A DNA stretch of 64,000 nt from Phenylobacterium glaciei (GCF_016772415.1 NZ_JAGSGD010000001.1:558001-622000), one strand, 5' to 3'. Positions 1 to 9,587 are shown, counted from the stretch's first letter. Translations and numbers: made by a program. Notes: a model not told the origin generated them from the letters alone.

Positions 1-824
1 ATCAGCACCGCGAAGGGGATCGGTCCGAACACCCCAAACTGCGAGACAGTGAATTCGCCGAGCTCGGCCACGTTGAACAGCTTGCGCCCGCCCCAGGCCG
101 CATTGGCCGCCGTGTGCTGCACCGTGGAAAATCCGTGGGCGGCGTTCCAGGCGAGGTTGGGCGACAGGATCAGCAGGAAGGCGGCGAGCGCCACCCCCGC
201 CGTCCTCCAGTCCCAGACCCGCCGCGCGTCTCTGCTGATCACCAGATGCAGGGCCAGACCAATGATCGCGTAGACCGCCGCGTACTTGCTCAGGAAGGCC
301 AGCCCCACCGCGGCCCCGAACCCGGCCGCCGTCAGCAACCGCCGCCGACCCTCCGCGAACGGCAGCTCCACATAGGCCAGCAAGGCCAGCGACAGGAAGA
401 ACAGCAGGATGGCGTCGGTGGCGATGGCCAGGGCCGAGATCTGCACCCCGGGCATGAGAGCATAGAGCGCGCAGGCGGCGAACCCGACGGCGCCCCCATA
501 CAGCCGCCGCCCGATCCCGAACACCGCCAGAGTGGCCCCCAGATGGAACAGCGGCGCGGCCAACCGCACCCAGGCCTCGCCGTTCCCGCCGATGTGGGTG
601 GTGGTCCAGATGGTCCAGGCGATCATCGGCGGCTTGGAGAAATACCCCCAGTCCAGGGTGCGCGACCACAGCCAGTATTGAGCCTCGTCGGGGTAGAGCT
701 CCAGGGGCGTGACAAAAAGCGCCACCAGCCGCACCGCGGTCAGTCCAAAGGCCAGCAGCAGGGCGCCTCTCCAGTGGGCATCTGCTCCGGGGGCGGACAA
801 AGCGTTATCAGCCAAGCGTTTCAT
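1..824 (-). CDS. Glycosyltransferase family 39 (ArnT/PMT-like), partial at 3' end
   Basis: The reverse strand reads open from an ATG at 822-824 off the left edge, giving at least 274 residues with no stop. After a first membrane segment comes a periplasmic-loop motif PDEAQYW, then DWGYFSKPPMIAW, the pattern of PMT-type GT-C enzymes that move sugars from polyprenyl-phosphate donors onto lipid or protein acceptors outside the inner membrane. Several further hydrophobic segments follow. The acidic residues of the DE motif are the known catalytic element of this family. The acceptor and donor cannot be told from the sequence. The gene is divergent from the TonB receptor, and the 199 bp between them should hold both promoters. 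Confidence 0.8.
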   Translation of the reverse strand, partial: MKRLADNALSAPGADAHWRGALLLAFGLTAVRLVALFVTPLELYPDEAQYWLWSRTLDWGYFSKPPMIAWTIWTTTHIGGNGEAWVRLAAPLFHLGATLAVFGIGRRLYGGAVGFAACALYALMPGVQISALAIATDAILLFFLSLALLAYVELPFAEGRRRLLTAAGFGAAVGLAFLSKYAAVYAIIGLALHLVISRDARRVWDWRTAGVALAAFLLILSPNLAWNAAHGFSTVQHTAANAAWGGRKLFNVAELGEFTVSQFGVFGPIPFAVL

Positions 825-1023
825 CCCTGTCTTTGGCGGCGGACGGTGGCGCGGGGCAGGCGCCCTGTAAAGCGAATGCGTGTCTTTAAAGCAGCACTCC
901 GCCGGGGACGCGATGTCGTAACAAATCCGTCACCCAAAGCCACATTTTTGGCGCTATAGGGACTCGCAACGCCGGGGGCCCTGGGCTTGGTGACCCTCGA
1001 TGACGATGGATAGGGGATTCCAG

Positions 1024-4000
1024 ATGACTTCGATGAAACGCCTCGCCGGTGGCGCGGCCCTGAGCGTACTCGTTTGCGCGATGTCCAGCGCGGTCTATGC
1101 GCAGGAAACCACGTCGGCCGTGGGCGGCTCGATCGTCGACCAGAGCGGCGCCCCGGTGCGCGGCGCCAGTGTCGCCATCGTCCACACCCCGTCGGGCACC
1201 CGGTCGCAGACCGCCACCGCCACCGACGGCAGCTTCTCCGCCCGCGGCCTGCGCCCCGGCGGCCCCTACACCCTGACCTTCACGGCCCCTGGCTACGACG
1301 CCAAGAGCCTCACCGGCGTGAACCTGGTGGTCGGCGCCAACCAGCGCCTCGACGTCAACATGAACGCCCAGGACCTTGTCGACGAATTCGTCGTCACCGC
1401 CTCGCGCGACGTCACCGCCAACAACACCGGCCGCAAGACCGTGCTGGACGAAACCGCGGTCGAAAGCGTCGTTTCGGTCAATCGCGACGTCCGAGACCTG
1501 GCGCGCCGTAGCGCCCTGGTCAGCCAGAACACCCGCGGCGACGGCGGCATTTCCATCGGCGGCTCCAACCCGCGCCAGAACCGCATCACCATCGACGGCG
1601 CCACCGCGGTCGACAACTACGGCCTCAACACCGGCGGCACCCCGACCATCCGCGGCCCGGTCGTGCTGGACGCCGTCCAGCAGTTCACCATCGACGCGGT
1701 CCCCACCGACGTGGAGAACGGCGACTTCCAGGGCGGCGCCCTCGACGTGGTGCTCAAGGCCGGCGGCAACGACTTCCACGGCTCGCTGTTCAGCAACTAC
1801 CTCAACGACGGCATGGTCGGCGACGCGATCCGCAACGCCCCCGTCCGCACCATCATCAGCCAGAGCAACTACGGCGGCTTCCTGTCGGGGCCCATCCTCA
1901 AGGACAAGCTGTTCTTCGCGCTCTCCTATGAGCGCTACGAGTCCCTCGACCTCACCTCCACCGGCCCGGTCGGCGGCGGCTTCGGCAACGACGTCAACGG
2001 CGTCTCCCAGGCGACCATCGACACCGTCACCAACATCTTCAACACCCAGTATGCGTCCAAGTTCGACGTCGGCACGCTCGCCCGCACCAAGCCGGTCGTG
2101 GACGAGAAGTACTCCGCGAAGCTGGACTGGAACATCACCGACCGTCAGCGCCTCAGCCTGACCGCCCGCTACGCCCTGTCAGAACTCTACAGCCGCACCG
2201 ACCTGTCCCGCACCTCGGCGGGCCTGGACTCCCACTGGTATCTGACCGGTGAGGAAGACTATTCCTATGTCGGCGAACTGAACTCCGACTGGACCGACAA
2301 CTTCCATACGCAGATCCGCCTGACCTATCGCGACTATGAGCGCCGTCAGCTGCCGCCCTCGGGGCAGGAATTCGCCGACATCAGCGTCTGCACCGCCCCC
2401 ACCAGCATCAATTCCGGCGGCGACAACCTCACCTCCTGCGGCGCCACCTCGGTGGTCCGCTTCGGCCCGGACGAATTCCGTCAGGCCAACCAGCTCGCCA
2501 CCGAAACCTTCCAGGTTCAGGCCAAGGGCGAATATTCGCTGGGCGATAATCTGATCAAGTTCGGCTACCAGCTGAAGAAGCAGAACATCAACAACCTGTT
2601 CGTGCCCACCAGTGACGGGGTCTACTACTTCGACTCCATCAACGACTTCCAGAACGGCACCGCGGGCCAGCTGCGCTACGCCAACTCGGTCGGCGGCAAG
2701 ACGGTGGAATCCTCCGCCGCGATCCTCGAATACATGGTCCACAGCCTGTATCTGCAGGACGCTCTGGCGGTCACCCCGGACCTGAACATCACCGCCGGCT
2801 TCCGCTACGATTGGTTTGTCAGCGACTCCGTGCCGATCCTCAACCCCAACTTCGTGGCCCGGAACAACTTCAGCAATCAGGCCACCTATGACGGCCGCGG
2901 TATCATGATGCCGCGCGTATCCTTCGACTGGAAACCCATCGAAAGCGTCAAGATCAACGGCGGCGCCGGCCTGTTCTCGGGCGGCGTCCCGGACGTGCTG
3001 ATCGCCAACTCCTTCGGCAATGGCAACGGTATCCAGACGTCCGGTATCCAGATCCAGCGCACCGCCACCGGCTTCCAGGACCTCTCGGGCACCCCGGGCT
3101 TCACCCCGGCCATCGGCGCCTCGGCTCTGAACATCAACCGCGCTGATCCTCGCTTCGGCTATGACATCCCGGCCCCCGTCCTGGCCTTCCAGGGGGGCAG
3201 CGTCGCTTCGCCGCTCGCCGAAGTCTCGGCCCTCTCGCCCAACTACCAGCTGCCCTCGGACTGGAAGGCCTTCCTCTCGGCCAACTGGGACACCCCGTGG
3301 TACGGCGTCCGCCTGGGTCTCGACCTGGTGGGTTCCAAGACCCGCGACGGCATCCTGATCAAGGACACCCGCGCCCAGCCGCTGATCGTCAACGGCGCCA
3401 TCGCCCGCACCCCGGACGGCCGCATCCGCTACGACGCCATCGGCGCCACCACGGCGGCGACGGCTGCGGCCCGGACGACCTTCAACGTCACCTCGCAAAA
3501 CCCCGGAGGTTCCACGCGCGATCTGGTGGTGTTCAACGACAGCGCCGGCCGCGGCTTCACCGTTGCGGTCTCGGCGTCGAAGACCTTCGACTTCGGCCTG
3601 GACGTCCGCGCCAGCTACACCCACTCCGACATCAAGGACCGGGCGTCCTCGCTGCGCTTCTCCTCGACCCAGAACTCGCTCTACGGCGGCATCTCCGGCG
3701 ATGACCCGAACGGCGCCGCCTACGGCACGTCCTTCGACTCCATCGATCACGCGTACAAGCTGGACGTCTCCTACGCCCACAAGTTCTTCGGCGACAACGA
3801 GACCCGCGTGACCCTGTTCGGCGAGCGCCGCTCGGGCCGCCCGACGTCCTTCGTGATGTCGGACGCCACCTCTGGCCGCGGCCCGGTGTTCGGCGTCAAC
3901 CGCGGCAACTTCCTGCTCTACGTCCCGCAGATCACCGGTGAAGTGTCGGGCCCTACCGACCTCGACGTTGGCCTGGTCACCTTCGACACCGCCGCCACCC

Positions 4001-4413
4001 GCGACTCCTTCATCGCGGCGGTGAACAAGTTCGGTCTCACCGAGAACGCGGTGCAGGAAAAGGGCTCCTATACCAACCACGACATCAATCAGGTGGACCT
4101 GCAGCTCTCGCAGGAAATCCCCTCGCCGATCGCCGGCCACAAGTTCCGCCTGACCTTTGATGTCCAGAACCTGCTCAACCTGATCAACAACAAGTGGGGC
4201 GTGTTCGACGAGTACACCGACACCGACCGCCTGATCAGCGTCGCCTGCGCCGACGCGACCGGCGCCGCCGTCACGGCGACCTCGCCCAACCCCTTCGCCT
4301 GCAACCGCTACCGCTACTCCAGCTTCCAGACGACGGGCACGCAGCGCAACCTGCCCCAGGACATCAAGAAGTCGCTCTGGGCCATCCAGGTCGGTCTCCG
4401 CTACGAGTTCTAG
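1024..4413 (+). CDS. TonB-dependent receptor, Oar-like with carboxypeptidase-regulatory-like domain
   Basis: This 1129-residue outer-membrane receptor begins with a signal peptide ending AVYAQ. A carboxypeptidase-regulatory-like beta-sandwich follows (about residues 30-110, GGSIVDQSGAPVRGASV), then a plug domain and a long beta-barrel ending in RYEF with the terminal Phe expected of barrel proteins. This architecture matches Oar-like receptors, which take up bulky ligands using TonB energy; the ligand is unknown. I chose the ATG at 1024 over the one at 1000 because AGGGG lies 7 bases before it and the signal peptide is then complete. A strong terminator follows, so the gene is probably monocistronic. 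The agmatine genes downstream may be unrelated. Confidence 0.88.
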   Translation: MTSMKRLAGGAALSVLVCAMSSAVYAQETTSAVGGSIVDQSGAPVRGASVAIVHTPSGTRSQTATATDGSFSARGLRPGGPYTLTFTAPGYDAKSLTGVNLVVGANQRLDVNMNAQDLVDEFVVTASRDVTANNTGRKTVLDETAVESVVSVNRDVRDLARRSALVSQNTRGDGGISIGGSNPRQNRITIDGATAVDNYGLNTGGTPTIRGPVVLDAVQQFTIDAVPTDVENGDFQGGALDVVLKAGGNDFHGSLFSNYLNDGMVGDAIRNAPVRTIISQSNYGGFLSGPILKDKLFFALSYERYESLDLTSTGPVGGGFGNDVNGVSQATIDTVTNIFNTQYASKFDVGTLARTKPVVDEKYSAKLDWNITDRQRLSLTARYALSELYSRTDLSRTSAGLDSHWYLTGEEDYSYVGELNSDWTDNFHTQIRLTYRDYERRQLPPSGQEFADISVCTAPTSINSGGDNLTSCGATSVVRFGPDEFRQANQLATETFQVQAKGEYSLGDNLIKFGYQLKKQNINNLFVPTSDGVYYFDSINDFQNGTAGQLRYANSVGGKTVESSAAILEYMVHSLYLQDALAVTPDLNITAGFRYDWFVSDSVPILNPNFVARNNFSNQATYDGRGIMMPRVSFDWKPIESVKINGGAGLFSGGVPDVLIANSFGNGNGIQTSGIQIQRTATGFQDLSGTPGFTPAIGASALNINRADPRFGYDIPAPVLAFQGGSVASPLAEVSALSPNYQLPSDWKAFLSANWDTPWYGVRLGLDLVGSKTRDGILIKDTRAQPLIVNGAIARTPDGRIRYDAIGATTAATAAARTTFNVTSQNPGGSTRDLVVFNDSAGRGFTVAVSASKTFDFGLDVRASYTHSDIKDRASSLRFSSTQNSLYGGISGDDPNGAAYGTSFDSIDHAYKLDVSYAHKFFGDNETRVTLFGERRSGRPTSFVMSDATSGRGPVFGVNRGNFLLYVPQITGEVSGPTDLDVGLVTFDTAATRDSFIAAVNKFGLTENAVQEKGSYTNHDINQVDLQLSQEIPSPIAGHKFRLTFDVQNLLNLINNKWGVFDEYTDTDRLISVACADATGAAVTATSPNPFACNRYRYSSFQTTGTQRNLPQDIKKSLWAIQVGLRYEF

Positions 4414-4440
4414 TCCTCTCAGGCGACCTCGCTTACGGAA

Positions 4441-4468
4441 AGGGCGGCCCTCCCGGGCCGCCCTTTTT
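4441..4468 (+). terminator. Rho-independent terminator of the TonB receptor gene
   Basis: A perfect 10-bp GC stem (AGGGCGGCCC with GGGCCGCCCT) closes a TCCC loop and runs straight into five T residues, 27 bases after the receptor stop codon. Confidence 0.92.
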
Positions 4469-4496
4469 CGTTGTCCAGTTGAGCGAAGGTCTAGCA

Positions 4497-4645
4497 ACCC
4501 CACCTCCTCGCCCCCTTCAGGGGGAGAGGGTAGGGTGAGGGGGCGCGCAGCAAGGCTGCGCGTCTCGGCCTGTCAGCTACAACGGGGCTTCAGAAAGAAC
4601 CCTCACCCTACCCTCTCCCACAAGTGGGAGAGGGGGTGGGCCGCC
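4497..4645. repeat. Family A palindromic repeat doublet (REP/BIME-like)
   Basis: Two inverted copies of a repeat carrying CCCTCACCCTACCCTCTCCC or its complement flank about 55 bases of unique sequence that includes a small GCGCGCAG/CTGCGCG hairpin. The same core recurs near 49.1 and 49.65 kb. With the preceding terminator it fills most of the 392-base gap between the receptor and the agmatine genes; the remaining bases up to 4805 hold only the upstream region of aguA. Confidence 0.8.
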
Positions 4646-4805
4646 TCACCGTTCGTGACGTTCGTGTGGTTCGTGGTCCCTCTCCTTCAGCCCCGCTTGA
4701 CGAACCGCCCCCCACCGCCCATTTCGCGCAGCCAACACAGCGCGTGACAGCCAAAAGTGGATACCGGTTTTGGCGACCGTCACGCGCCACTTTCAAGGCC
4801 CGCCA

Positions 4806-5816
4806 ATGACCGTTCTCGTTCCCGCCGAATGGGCGCCCCACAAGGCCATGTGGCTGGGCTTTCCCAGCCATGAAGAGCTCTGGGCCGAGGACCTGGCCCT
4901 GGCCCAAGCCCAGGTGGCGGCCCTGGCCCGCGCGCTGGCCGGTCCCGGCCAGGAACGCGTGCGCCTGATGACCGGATCGCCGGAGGGTGAGGCCGCGGCC
5001 CGGCGCCTGCTGGGCGACGTCCCCGGCGTCGAGATTTTCCCCGGCCTGTTCGGCGACATCTGGCTGCGCGACACCGGCCCGATCTTCGCCAAGGGGCCCG
5101 ATGGCGACGAGGCGCGCGGCTTCCGCTTCAACGGCTGGGGCGGCAAGTACGAGATGGCGGGCGACGACACCGTGGCGGCCCAGATCGCCACCGCCTCGCG
5201 CGCGCCACTGGTGCGGAACACCCCCATCCTGGAGGGCGGCTCCCTCGACCACGACGGGGCCGGCACGATCCTCACCACCCAGGAGTGCCTGCTCAACCCC
5301 AACCGCAATCCCGGTTGGACGCGGGAGATCGCGGCGTCCGAGCTGGCCAGCGCGCTGGGCGCCCGCAAGGTGCTGTGGCTGGGCGAGGGCCTGCGCAACG
5401 ACCATACCGACGGCCATGTCGACAACCTGGCCCGCTTCGTGGCGCCGGGCGTCGTGGTCTGCCCGGTCGCCTGGGGCCGGGGCGATGTCAACGCCGACCC
5501 CTACAACGCCTGCGCCCGCGACCTCGCCGCCATGACCGACGCCGACGACCGTCCGCTGAAGGTGGTGCGCGTCCCCTCGCCGGGCTGGATCGAGAGCCAC
5601 GAGGGCGGCGCCGCCCCGGCCAGCCACATGAACTTCATCATCGCCAACGGCGCGGTGATCATGCCCACCTATGACGGCGACCCGCGCGCCGCCGAGTTGG
5701 CCATGGAGGCGCTCGCCAGCGTCTTCCCCGGCCGCGAGATCATCGGCCTGCCCTCCGACGCCATTCTCACAGGCGGCGGATCCTTCCACTGCATCACCCA
5801 GCAGGAGCCCGCCTGA
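4806..5816 (+). CDS. aguA: Agmatine deiminase
   Basis: The 336-residue product belongs to the peptidyl-arginine-deiminase-like family and should hydrolyse agmatine to N-carbamoylputrescine and ammonia in the cytoplasm. Diagnostic features are WLRDTGP near residue 85, the ENxN-type substrate region around DHTDGHVDN, and the C-terminal GGGSFHCITQQEP with the nucleophilic Cys329. The ATG at 4806 is preferred to an upstream TTG at 4770 because family members start with a similar VPAEW segment. Its stop overlaps the start of the next gene (ATGA), so the two are translationally coupled and together convert agmatine to putrescine. Confidence 0.93.
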   Translation: MTVLVPAEWAPHKAMWLGFPSHEELWAEDLALAQAQVAALARALAGPGQERVRLMTGSPEGEAAARRLLGDVPGVEIFPGLFGDIWLRDTGPIFAKGPDGDEARGFRFNGWGGKYEMAGDDTVAAQIATASRAPLVRNTPILEGGSLDHDGAGTILTTQECLLNPNRNPGWTREIAASELASALGARKVLWLGEGLRNDHTDGHVDNLARFVAPGVVVCPVAWGRGDVNADPYNACARDLAAMTDADDRPLKVVRVPSPGWIESHEGGAAPASHMNFIIANGAVIMPTYDGDPRAAELAMEALASVFPGREIIGLPSDAILTGGGSFHCITQQEPA

Positions 5817-6691
5817 TGGCCCGCACGATCAGCGTCGCCGCCCTGCAGACGTCCTACGGGATGGACCTGGCCGCCAATATCAAGAAGACCGAGGGCCTGA
5901 TCCGCCAGGCCGCCGCGCAGGGCGCCCAGGTGATCCTGCCGTCGGAGCTGTTCCAGGGGCCCTACTTCTGCGTCACGCAGGAAGAGCGCTGGTTCGCGCA
6001 GGCCCATCCGTGGCGGGAGCACCCCTGCGTCACCGCGCTCGCGCCGCTCGCCGCCGAACTCGGCGTCGTGCTGCCGATCTCGATCTTCGAGCGCGAAGGG
6101 CCGCACTATTTCAACAGCCTGGTGATGGTCGACGCCGACGGGTCGCTGATGGGCGTCTATCGCAAGAGCCACATCCCCGACGGCCCGGGCTATCAGGAGA
6201 AGTACTACTTCCGGCCCGGCGACACCGGCTTCAAGGTCTGGGACACGAAGTTCGGCCGGGTCGGCGTCGGCATCTGCTGGGACCAGTGGTATCCGGAGGC
6301 CGCGCGGGCCATGACCCTGATGGGGGCCGAGATCCTGCTCTATCCCACCGCCATCGGCAGCGAGCCCCACGACCCCACCCTGGACACCGCCGCCCCCTGG
6401 CGGCGCGCCATGCAGGGCCACGCGGTCTCCAATGTCATCCCGGTGGTGGGCGCCAACCGCATCGGCTTCGAGCCCTGGGAGAACTATCCGGGTGGCGGAC
6501 AGGCCTTCTACGGGTCGTCCTTCATCGCCGACCATCGCGGCGACCTGATCTCGGCGCTCGGCGACCAGGAGGGGATCGTGGCGGCCAGCTTCGACCTGGA
6601 TTTCCTCGCCACGCACCGCGCCGCCTGGGGCTTCTTCCGCGACCGCCGCACCGATCTCTACGGCGGGCTGGTCACGCCGCGGCCTGTCTGA
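5816..6691 (+). CDS. aguB: N-carbamoylputrescine amidase
   Basis: This 291-residue nitrilase-superfamily enzyme should cleave N-carbamoylputrescine to putrescine, CO2 and ammonia. The catalytic triad is visible as Glu44 (ILPSELFQG), Lys117 (YRKSHIPDG) and Cys154 (GVGICWDQWYPE), and the length is normal for AguB. The start codon overlaps the stop of aguA, which fixes the start and the operon. No terminator is obvious after it; the 118 bases before the converging phosphatase gene contain two tandem copies of ACATGTTGG at 6698-6716 with no clear role. Confidence 0.93.
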   Translation: MARTISVAALQTSYGMDLAANIKKTEGLIRQAAAQGAQVILPSELFQGPYFCVTQEERWFAQAHPWREHPCVTALAPLAAELGVVLPISIFEREGPHYFNSLVMVDADGSLMGVYRKSHIPDGPGYQEKYYFRPGDTGFKVWDTKFGRVGVGICWDQWYPEAARAMTLMGAEILLYPTAIGSEPHDPTLDTAAPWRRAMQGHAVSNVIPVVGANRIGFEPWENYPGGGQAFYGSSFIADHRGDLISALGDQEGIVAASFDLDFLATHRAAWGFFRDRRTDLYGGLVTPRPV

Positions 6692-6809
6692 CGGCCACAT
6701 GTTGGCACATGTTGGTTGGCCTACGGGCCCGCAAACCCTTATGGGGCGGCGTTTGGCGGCCTAGGCGGTGACAAGGCCTTTTCCTCTATCCGCGACCACC
6801 AACATGTTG

Positions 6810-7589
6810 TCAGGCGGGGCAGGTCATCGCCGGCGCCCTGGCCAGTTCCTGGCGCGCCGCGGCCAGATCCCGCTGGAAGTCCGGGTCCCCGTGCAGCCGG
6901 GCGACCATGGCCGAAGCCAGGGTCCGGCCGGCCTCGATGTCGCTCTGGAAGTGGACCCCGCAGATCACCCGGCTATCGCCCACCTGCTTGCCCGCCGCCA
7001 TCAGCCCGTCGGTCTTGGCCGGTTCCAGCTCAGCCAGGATCAGCCCCCAGGACCAGCCCACCATGGCGTGGCCGGAAGGGTAGGAGGCGTTGGTCTTCAT
7101 CCAGTCCTCGCGGGGGATGCAGATCGGCTGGTCGTTGCCGATCAAGGGACGCAGGCGGCCGTAGTGGTCCTTGGCGGGCTTGCCCACCGTGCGCACGTCC
7201 AGCTCCACCCGCTCCAGCAGGCGGTAGAGGTTGGGCGTCGCCTTTGCGCCCACGTCCTTGCCCGCCGCGCAGGCGAAGCTCTTCAGCGCCGTGCCGCCCC
7301 AGATGTCGTTGTCCTTGATGGCCTGGGTCCAGCGCGGCGTGCCGGCCAGGGCCCGGGTCTCGTTGTAGAGCTCTCGGTCGGCTTGGCCGCGCAGGCTGGC
7401 CTCCGCCGGCGGCGGACCCAGCAGGGCCGCGCCGTCGATGTCGCCGACCTTCAGGTAGCCGGTCAGCCTGGTGGGGAGGGGATTGGTGGCCAGCGAGGCG
7501 TCCGCAGGAGCGGTGCGCAACTGGGGAAGCATGGCGCAGGCGGCCAGCGACAGGGCGGCGACGACGCCCAGGAGAGGTCGAAGGTTCAT
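6810..7589 (-). CDS. Class A non-specific acid phosphatase (PAP2 superfamily) lipoprotein
   Basis: The 259-residue protein carries all three PAP2 signature blocks: KDHYGRLRP (KX6RP), SYPSGHAM (PSGH) and SRVICGVHFQSD (SRX5HX3D), which together form the vanadate-type phosphatase active site. It should release inorganic phosphate from organic phosphomonoesters in the periplasm. The N-terminus is hydrophobic and ends in LAAC, a lipobox, so the protein is probably membrane-anchored through an acylated Cys18. The start ATG is the only one before the signal peptide. It lies downstream of the hotdog hydratase on the same strand, separated by a hairpin. Confidence 0.87.
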   Translation of the reverse strand: MNLRPLLGVVAALSLAACAMLPQLRTAPADASLATNPLPTRLTGYLKVGDIDGAALLGPPPAEASLRGQADRELYNETRALAGTPRWTQAIKDNDIWGGTALKSFACAAGKDVGAKATPNLYRLLERVELDVRTVGKPAKDHYGRLRPLIGNDQPICIPREDWMKTNASYPSGHAMVGWSWGLILAELEPAKTDGLMAAGKQVGDSRVICGVHFQSDIEAGRTLASAMVARLHGDPDFQRDLAAARQELARAPAMTCPA

Positions 7590-7601
7590 GAGCCCTCTTT
7601 A

Positions 7602-7630
7602 GAGCGGTTCCCGGGCTTCGGGAACCGCTC
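7602..7630 (-). terminator. Perfect 11-bp hairpin between hydratase and phosphatase genes
   Basis: GAGCGGTTCCC pairs perfectly with GGGAACCGCTC across a 7-base loop. It sits 13 bases past the stop of the upstream minus-strand hydratase gene. There is no run of T on the minus strand, so intrinsic termination is uncertain and it could be a dispersed palindrome instead. Confidence 0.4.
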
Positions 7631-7642
7631 CGCAGAAGGGTT

Positions 7643-8527
7643 TTAGGCGCGCAGGACGGTCAGGCCGTTCTTGATCACCGTCGCGCCGCGTTCCTTGACG
7701 CGGGCCTCGAAGGAGATGTTCTTGCCGTCCTTCCAGAGGTCCACCGTGATGGTGTCGCCCGGGATCACCGGCGCGGAGAACCGGGCCTGGTGGCTGAGGA
7801 TCTGGTCGGGATCGAAGCCGGTGATGGCCTGCAGCACGGCGCGGCAGGTGATGCCGTAAGTGGCCAGCCCGTGCAGGATCGGCCGCGGGAAGCCTGAGCG
7901 GCGGGCCGACTCAGGATCGGAGTGCAGCGGGTTGCGGTCGCCGTTCAGGCGGTACAGCAGGGCCTGGTCCTCACGGGTGGTGAAGTCCACCGAGAGATCG
8001 GCCTTGCGGGTCGGGACCACGTGGGGTTCCGGCGCGCCTTCCGACGGGCCGCCGAAGCCGCCGTCGCCGCGGGCGAAGGTGGAGCCGGTCAGGGTGGCGA
8101 CCTTTTCGCCTGCGGCGTCGCGCCAGATGGTCTCGTTGATGATCACCGCGCCCTTGCCTTCACCCTTGTCGTAGGCGCCGACGGTGCGGCCCTCGGCGGT
8201 GAAGGTTCCGGTGGTGGGCAGGGGCTTGTGCAGCTCGACCTTCTGCTCGCCGTGAACCACCATCAGGAAATTGATCTGGCTCTGGCGGTGGCCCTCGGGC
8301 ATCACCGGCGCGGGCGCACCGGCCGAGCGCATGTTCGAGGCCAGCACCGTGGCGGCCGTCGGGATGACCTTCAGGTTCTTCTCATAGACGTAGGCCAGCT
8401 CGTCCTCGTTCATGGGGTCCTGCCCCATGCCGACGCCCAGGGCGTAGAGCATCACGTCCTTGTCGCGATAGGTGAATTCGCGCGCCGCCGTCTTCTGTTC
8501 AAGAATGTCGGGATAAAAGATCGCCAT
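7643..8527 (-). CDS. MaoC/peroxisomal-type 2-enoyl-CoA hydratase (double hotdog)
   Basis: The 294-residue protein has the two-hotdog layout of (R)-specific enoyl-CoA hydratases: an N-terminal half with ALGVGMG and a C-terminal half containing the hydratase-2 motif YRLNGDRNPLHSDP followed by GFPRPILHGLATYG. The Asp/His pair of that motif is the known catalytic dyad. It should hydrate 2-enoyl-CoA to 3-hydroxyacyl-CoA in fatty-acid or polyhydroxyalkanoate metabolism. It is transcribed divergently from the SapC gene across 197 bp. Substrate chain length is not deducible. Confidence 0.88.
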   Translation of the reverse strand: MAIFYPDILEQKTAAREFTYRDKDVMLYALGVGMGQDPMNEDELAYVYEKNLKVIPTAATVLASNMRSAGAPAPVMPEGHRQSQINFLMVVHGEQKVELHKPLPTTGTFTAEGRTVGAYDKGEGKGAVIINETIWRDAAGEKVATLTGSTFARGDGGFGGPSEGAPEPHVVPTRKADLSVDFTTREDQALLYRLNGDRNPLHSDPESARRSGFPRPILHGLATYGITCRAVLQAITGFDPDQILSHQARFSAPVIPGDTITVDLWKDGKNISFEARVKERGATVIKNGLTVLRA

Positions 8528-8724
8528 TGAAAATACTTCCTCCGCTATGCGGTCCGTTTCGTATCGGCAGATTGAAGCGGTTCAGCCTGGCCTAGGCAAG
8601 CAGCGAGCGAGCGCATTTGCCGCCCCCCGTCTGATCGGGTAGAAGCGCGGACCCTGCGAAGACGGGATTTCGAAAACCCCCGCTCGCACCTTTCTTTCGC
8701 GCCCAGGTTCATCGAAGGCATTTC

Positions 8725-9525
8725 ATGGCGACCGACATTCAGCCCGGCACGGGCGGCCAGATCACCGGCAACGTTCTCTTCTATTCCAAGCCGGAACCTC
8801 TGACCTCCGACCAACATAAGACCCTCGGCGTCAAGCGCATGGACGGGCCCTTCGGCTTCGCCAAGGCCGGCCACGCGGTGCCGCTTACCGTCACCGAATT
8901 CCCCCTGGCCGCCGTGTCTGGCCCGATCATCTTCGTCGGCGACGACAAGATGCCGCTGGCCGTCATGGGCCTGAACGCCGGGGACAACATGTTCGTCCAG
9001 GACAACGGCATCTTCGAGCCTGGCGTCTACGTCCCGGCCTATATCCGCCGCTATCCCTTCGTCTTCGCCAATGACGACAAGGCCCAGCAGATGGTGCTCT
9101 GCATCGACCGGGCCGCCGAGTTCATCGTCGAGGGCGGCGAGATGGCCTTCTTCGACGAGAAGGGCGAGCCCACCGAATACACCCAGAACTGCATCACCTT
9201 CTGCAACGACTACGAGGTCGAGCGGCAGCGGACGCAGGGCTTCATTCAGATCCTGAAAGACAACGACCTGTTCGAGCTGAAGACCGCCCTCCACACGCCG
9301 GTCAACGAGGACGGCACGGCCGCCGAGCCGCAGAAGATCGCCGAGTATTTCGGCATCTCGGAAGAGAAGCTGGCCAAGCTGTCGCCGGAAAAGCTGGCCG
9401 AACTGCGCGACAACGGCGCGCTGGGCCAGATCTATGCCCACCTGGTCTCCCTGGTGGGATGGGACCGCCTCATCGCGCTGGCGATGTTCCGCGCCTCGCA
9501 GCTGCCGCAGGCCGCCAACGCCTGA
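8725..9525 (+). CDS. SapC family protein
   Basis: The 266-residue soluble protein matches the SapC family, named for a Campylobacter S-layer-associated gene and common in Caulobacterales, where its role is poorly known. Recognisable parts are the opening LFYSKPEPL, YVPAYIRRYPFVF in the middle, CIDRAAEF, and a C-terminal acidic helical region. No signal peptide or membrane segment is present. It is a single-gene unit: divergent from the hydratase and followed by an intrinsic terminator. A link to the S-layer is by name only. Confidence 0.87.
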   Translation: MATDIQPGTGGQITGNVLFYSKPEPLTSDQHKTLGVKRMDGPFGFAKAGHAVPLTVTEFPLAAVSGPIIFVGDDKMPLAVMGLNAGDNMFVQDNGIFEPGVYVPAYIRRYPFVFANDDKAQQMVLCIDRAAEFIVEGGEMAFFDEKGEPTEYTQNCITFCNDYEVERQRTQGFIQILKDNDLFELKTALHTPVNEDGTAAEPQKIAEYFGISEEKLAKLSPEKLAELRDNGALGQIYAHLVSLVGWDRLIALAMFRASQLPQAANA

Positions 9526-9553
9526 TCCAAGGGGTCAGGTCAGAGTTCGGAGA

Positions 9554-9579
9554 CGGCGGGTCGAAAGGCCCGCCGTTTT
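9554..9579 (+). terminator. Rho-independent terminator after the SapC gene
   Basis: CGGCGGG pairs with CCCGCCG around an 8-base loop and is followed by TTTT, 28 bases after the stop. It also lies just beyond the end of the converging hotdog gene. Confidence 0.88.
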
Positions 9580-9587
9580 CATTGGAG

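Noticed and set aside
2179..4503. A 774-codon open frame antisense to the TonB receptor gene, and other long antisense frames across most genes.
   Set aside because: High GC content removes stop codons from shadow frames. The translations are low-complexity Arg/Gly/Ala/Val strings without motifs, while the sense frames carry clear families.
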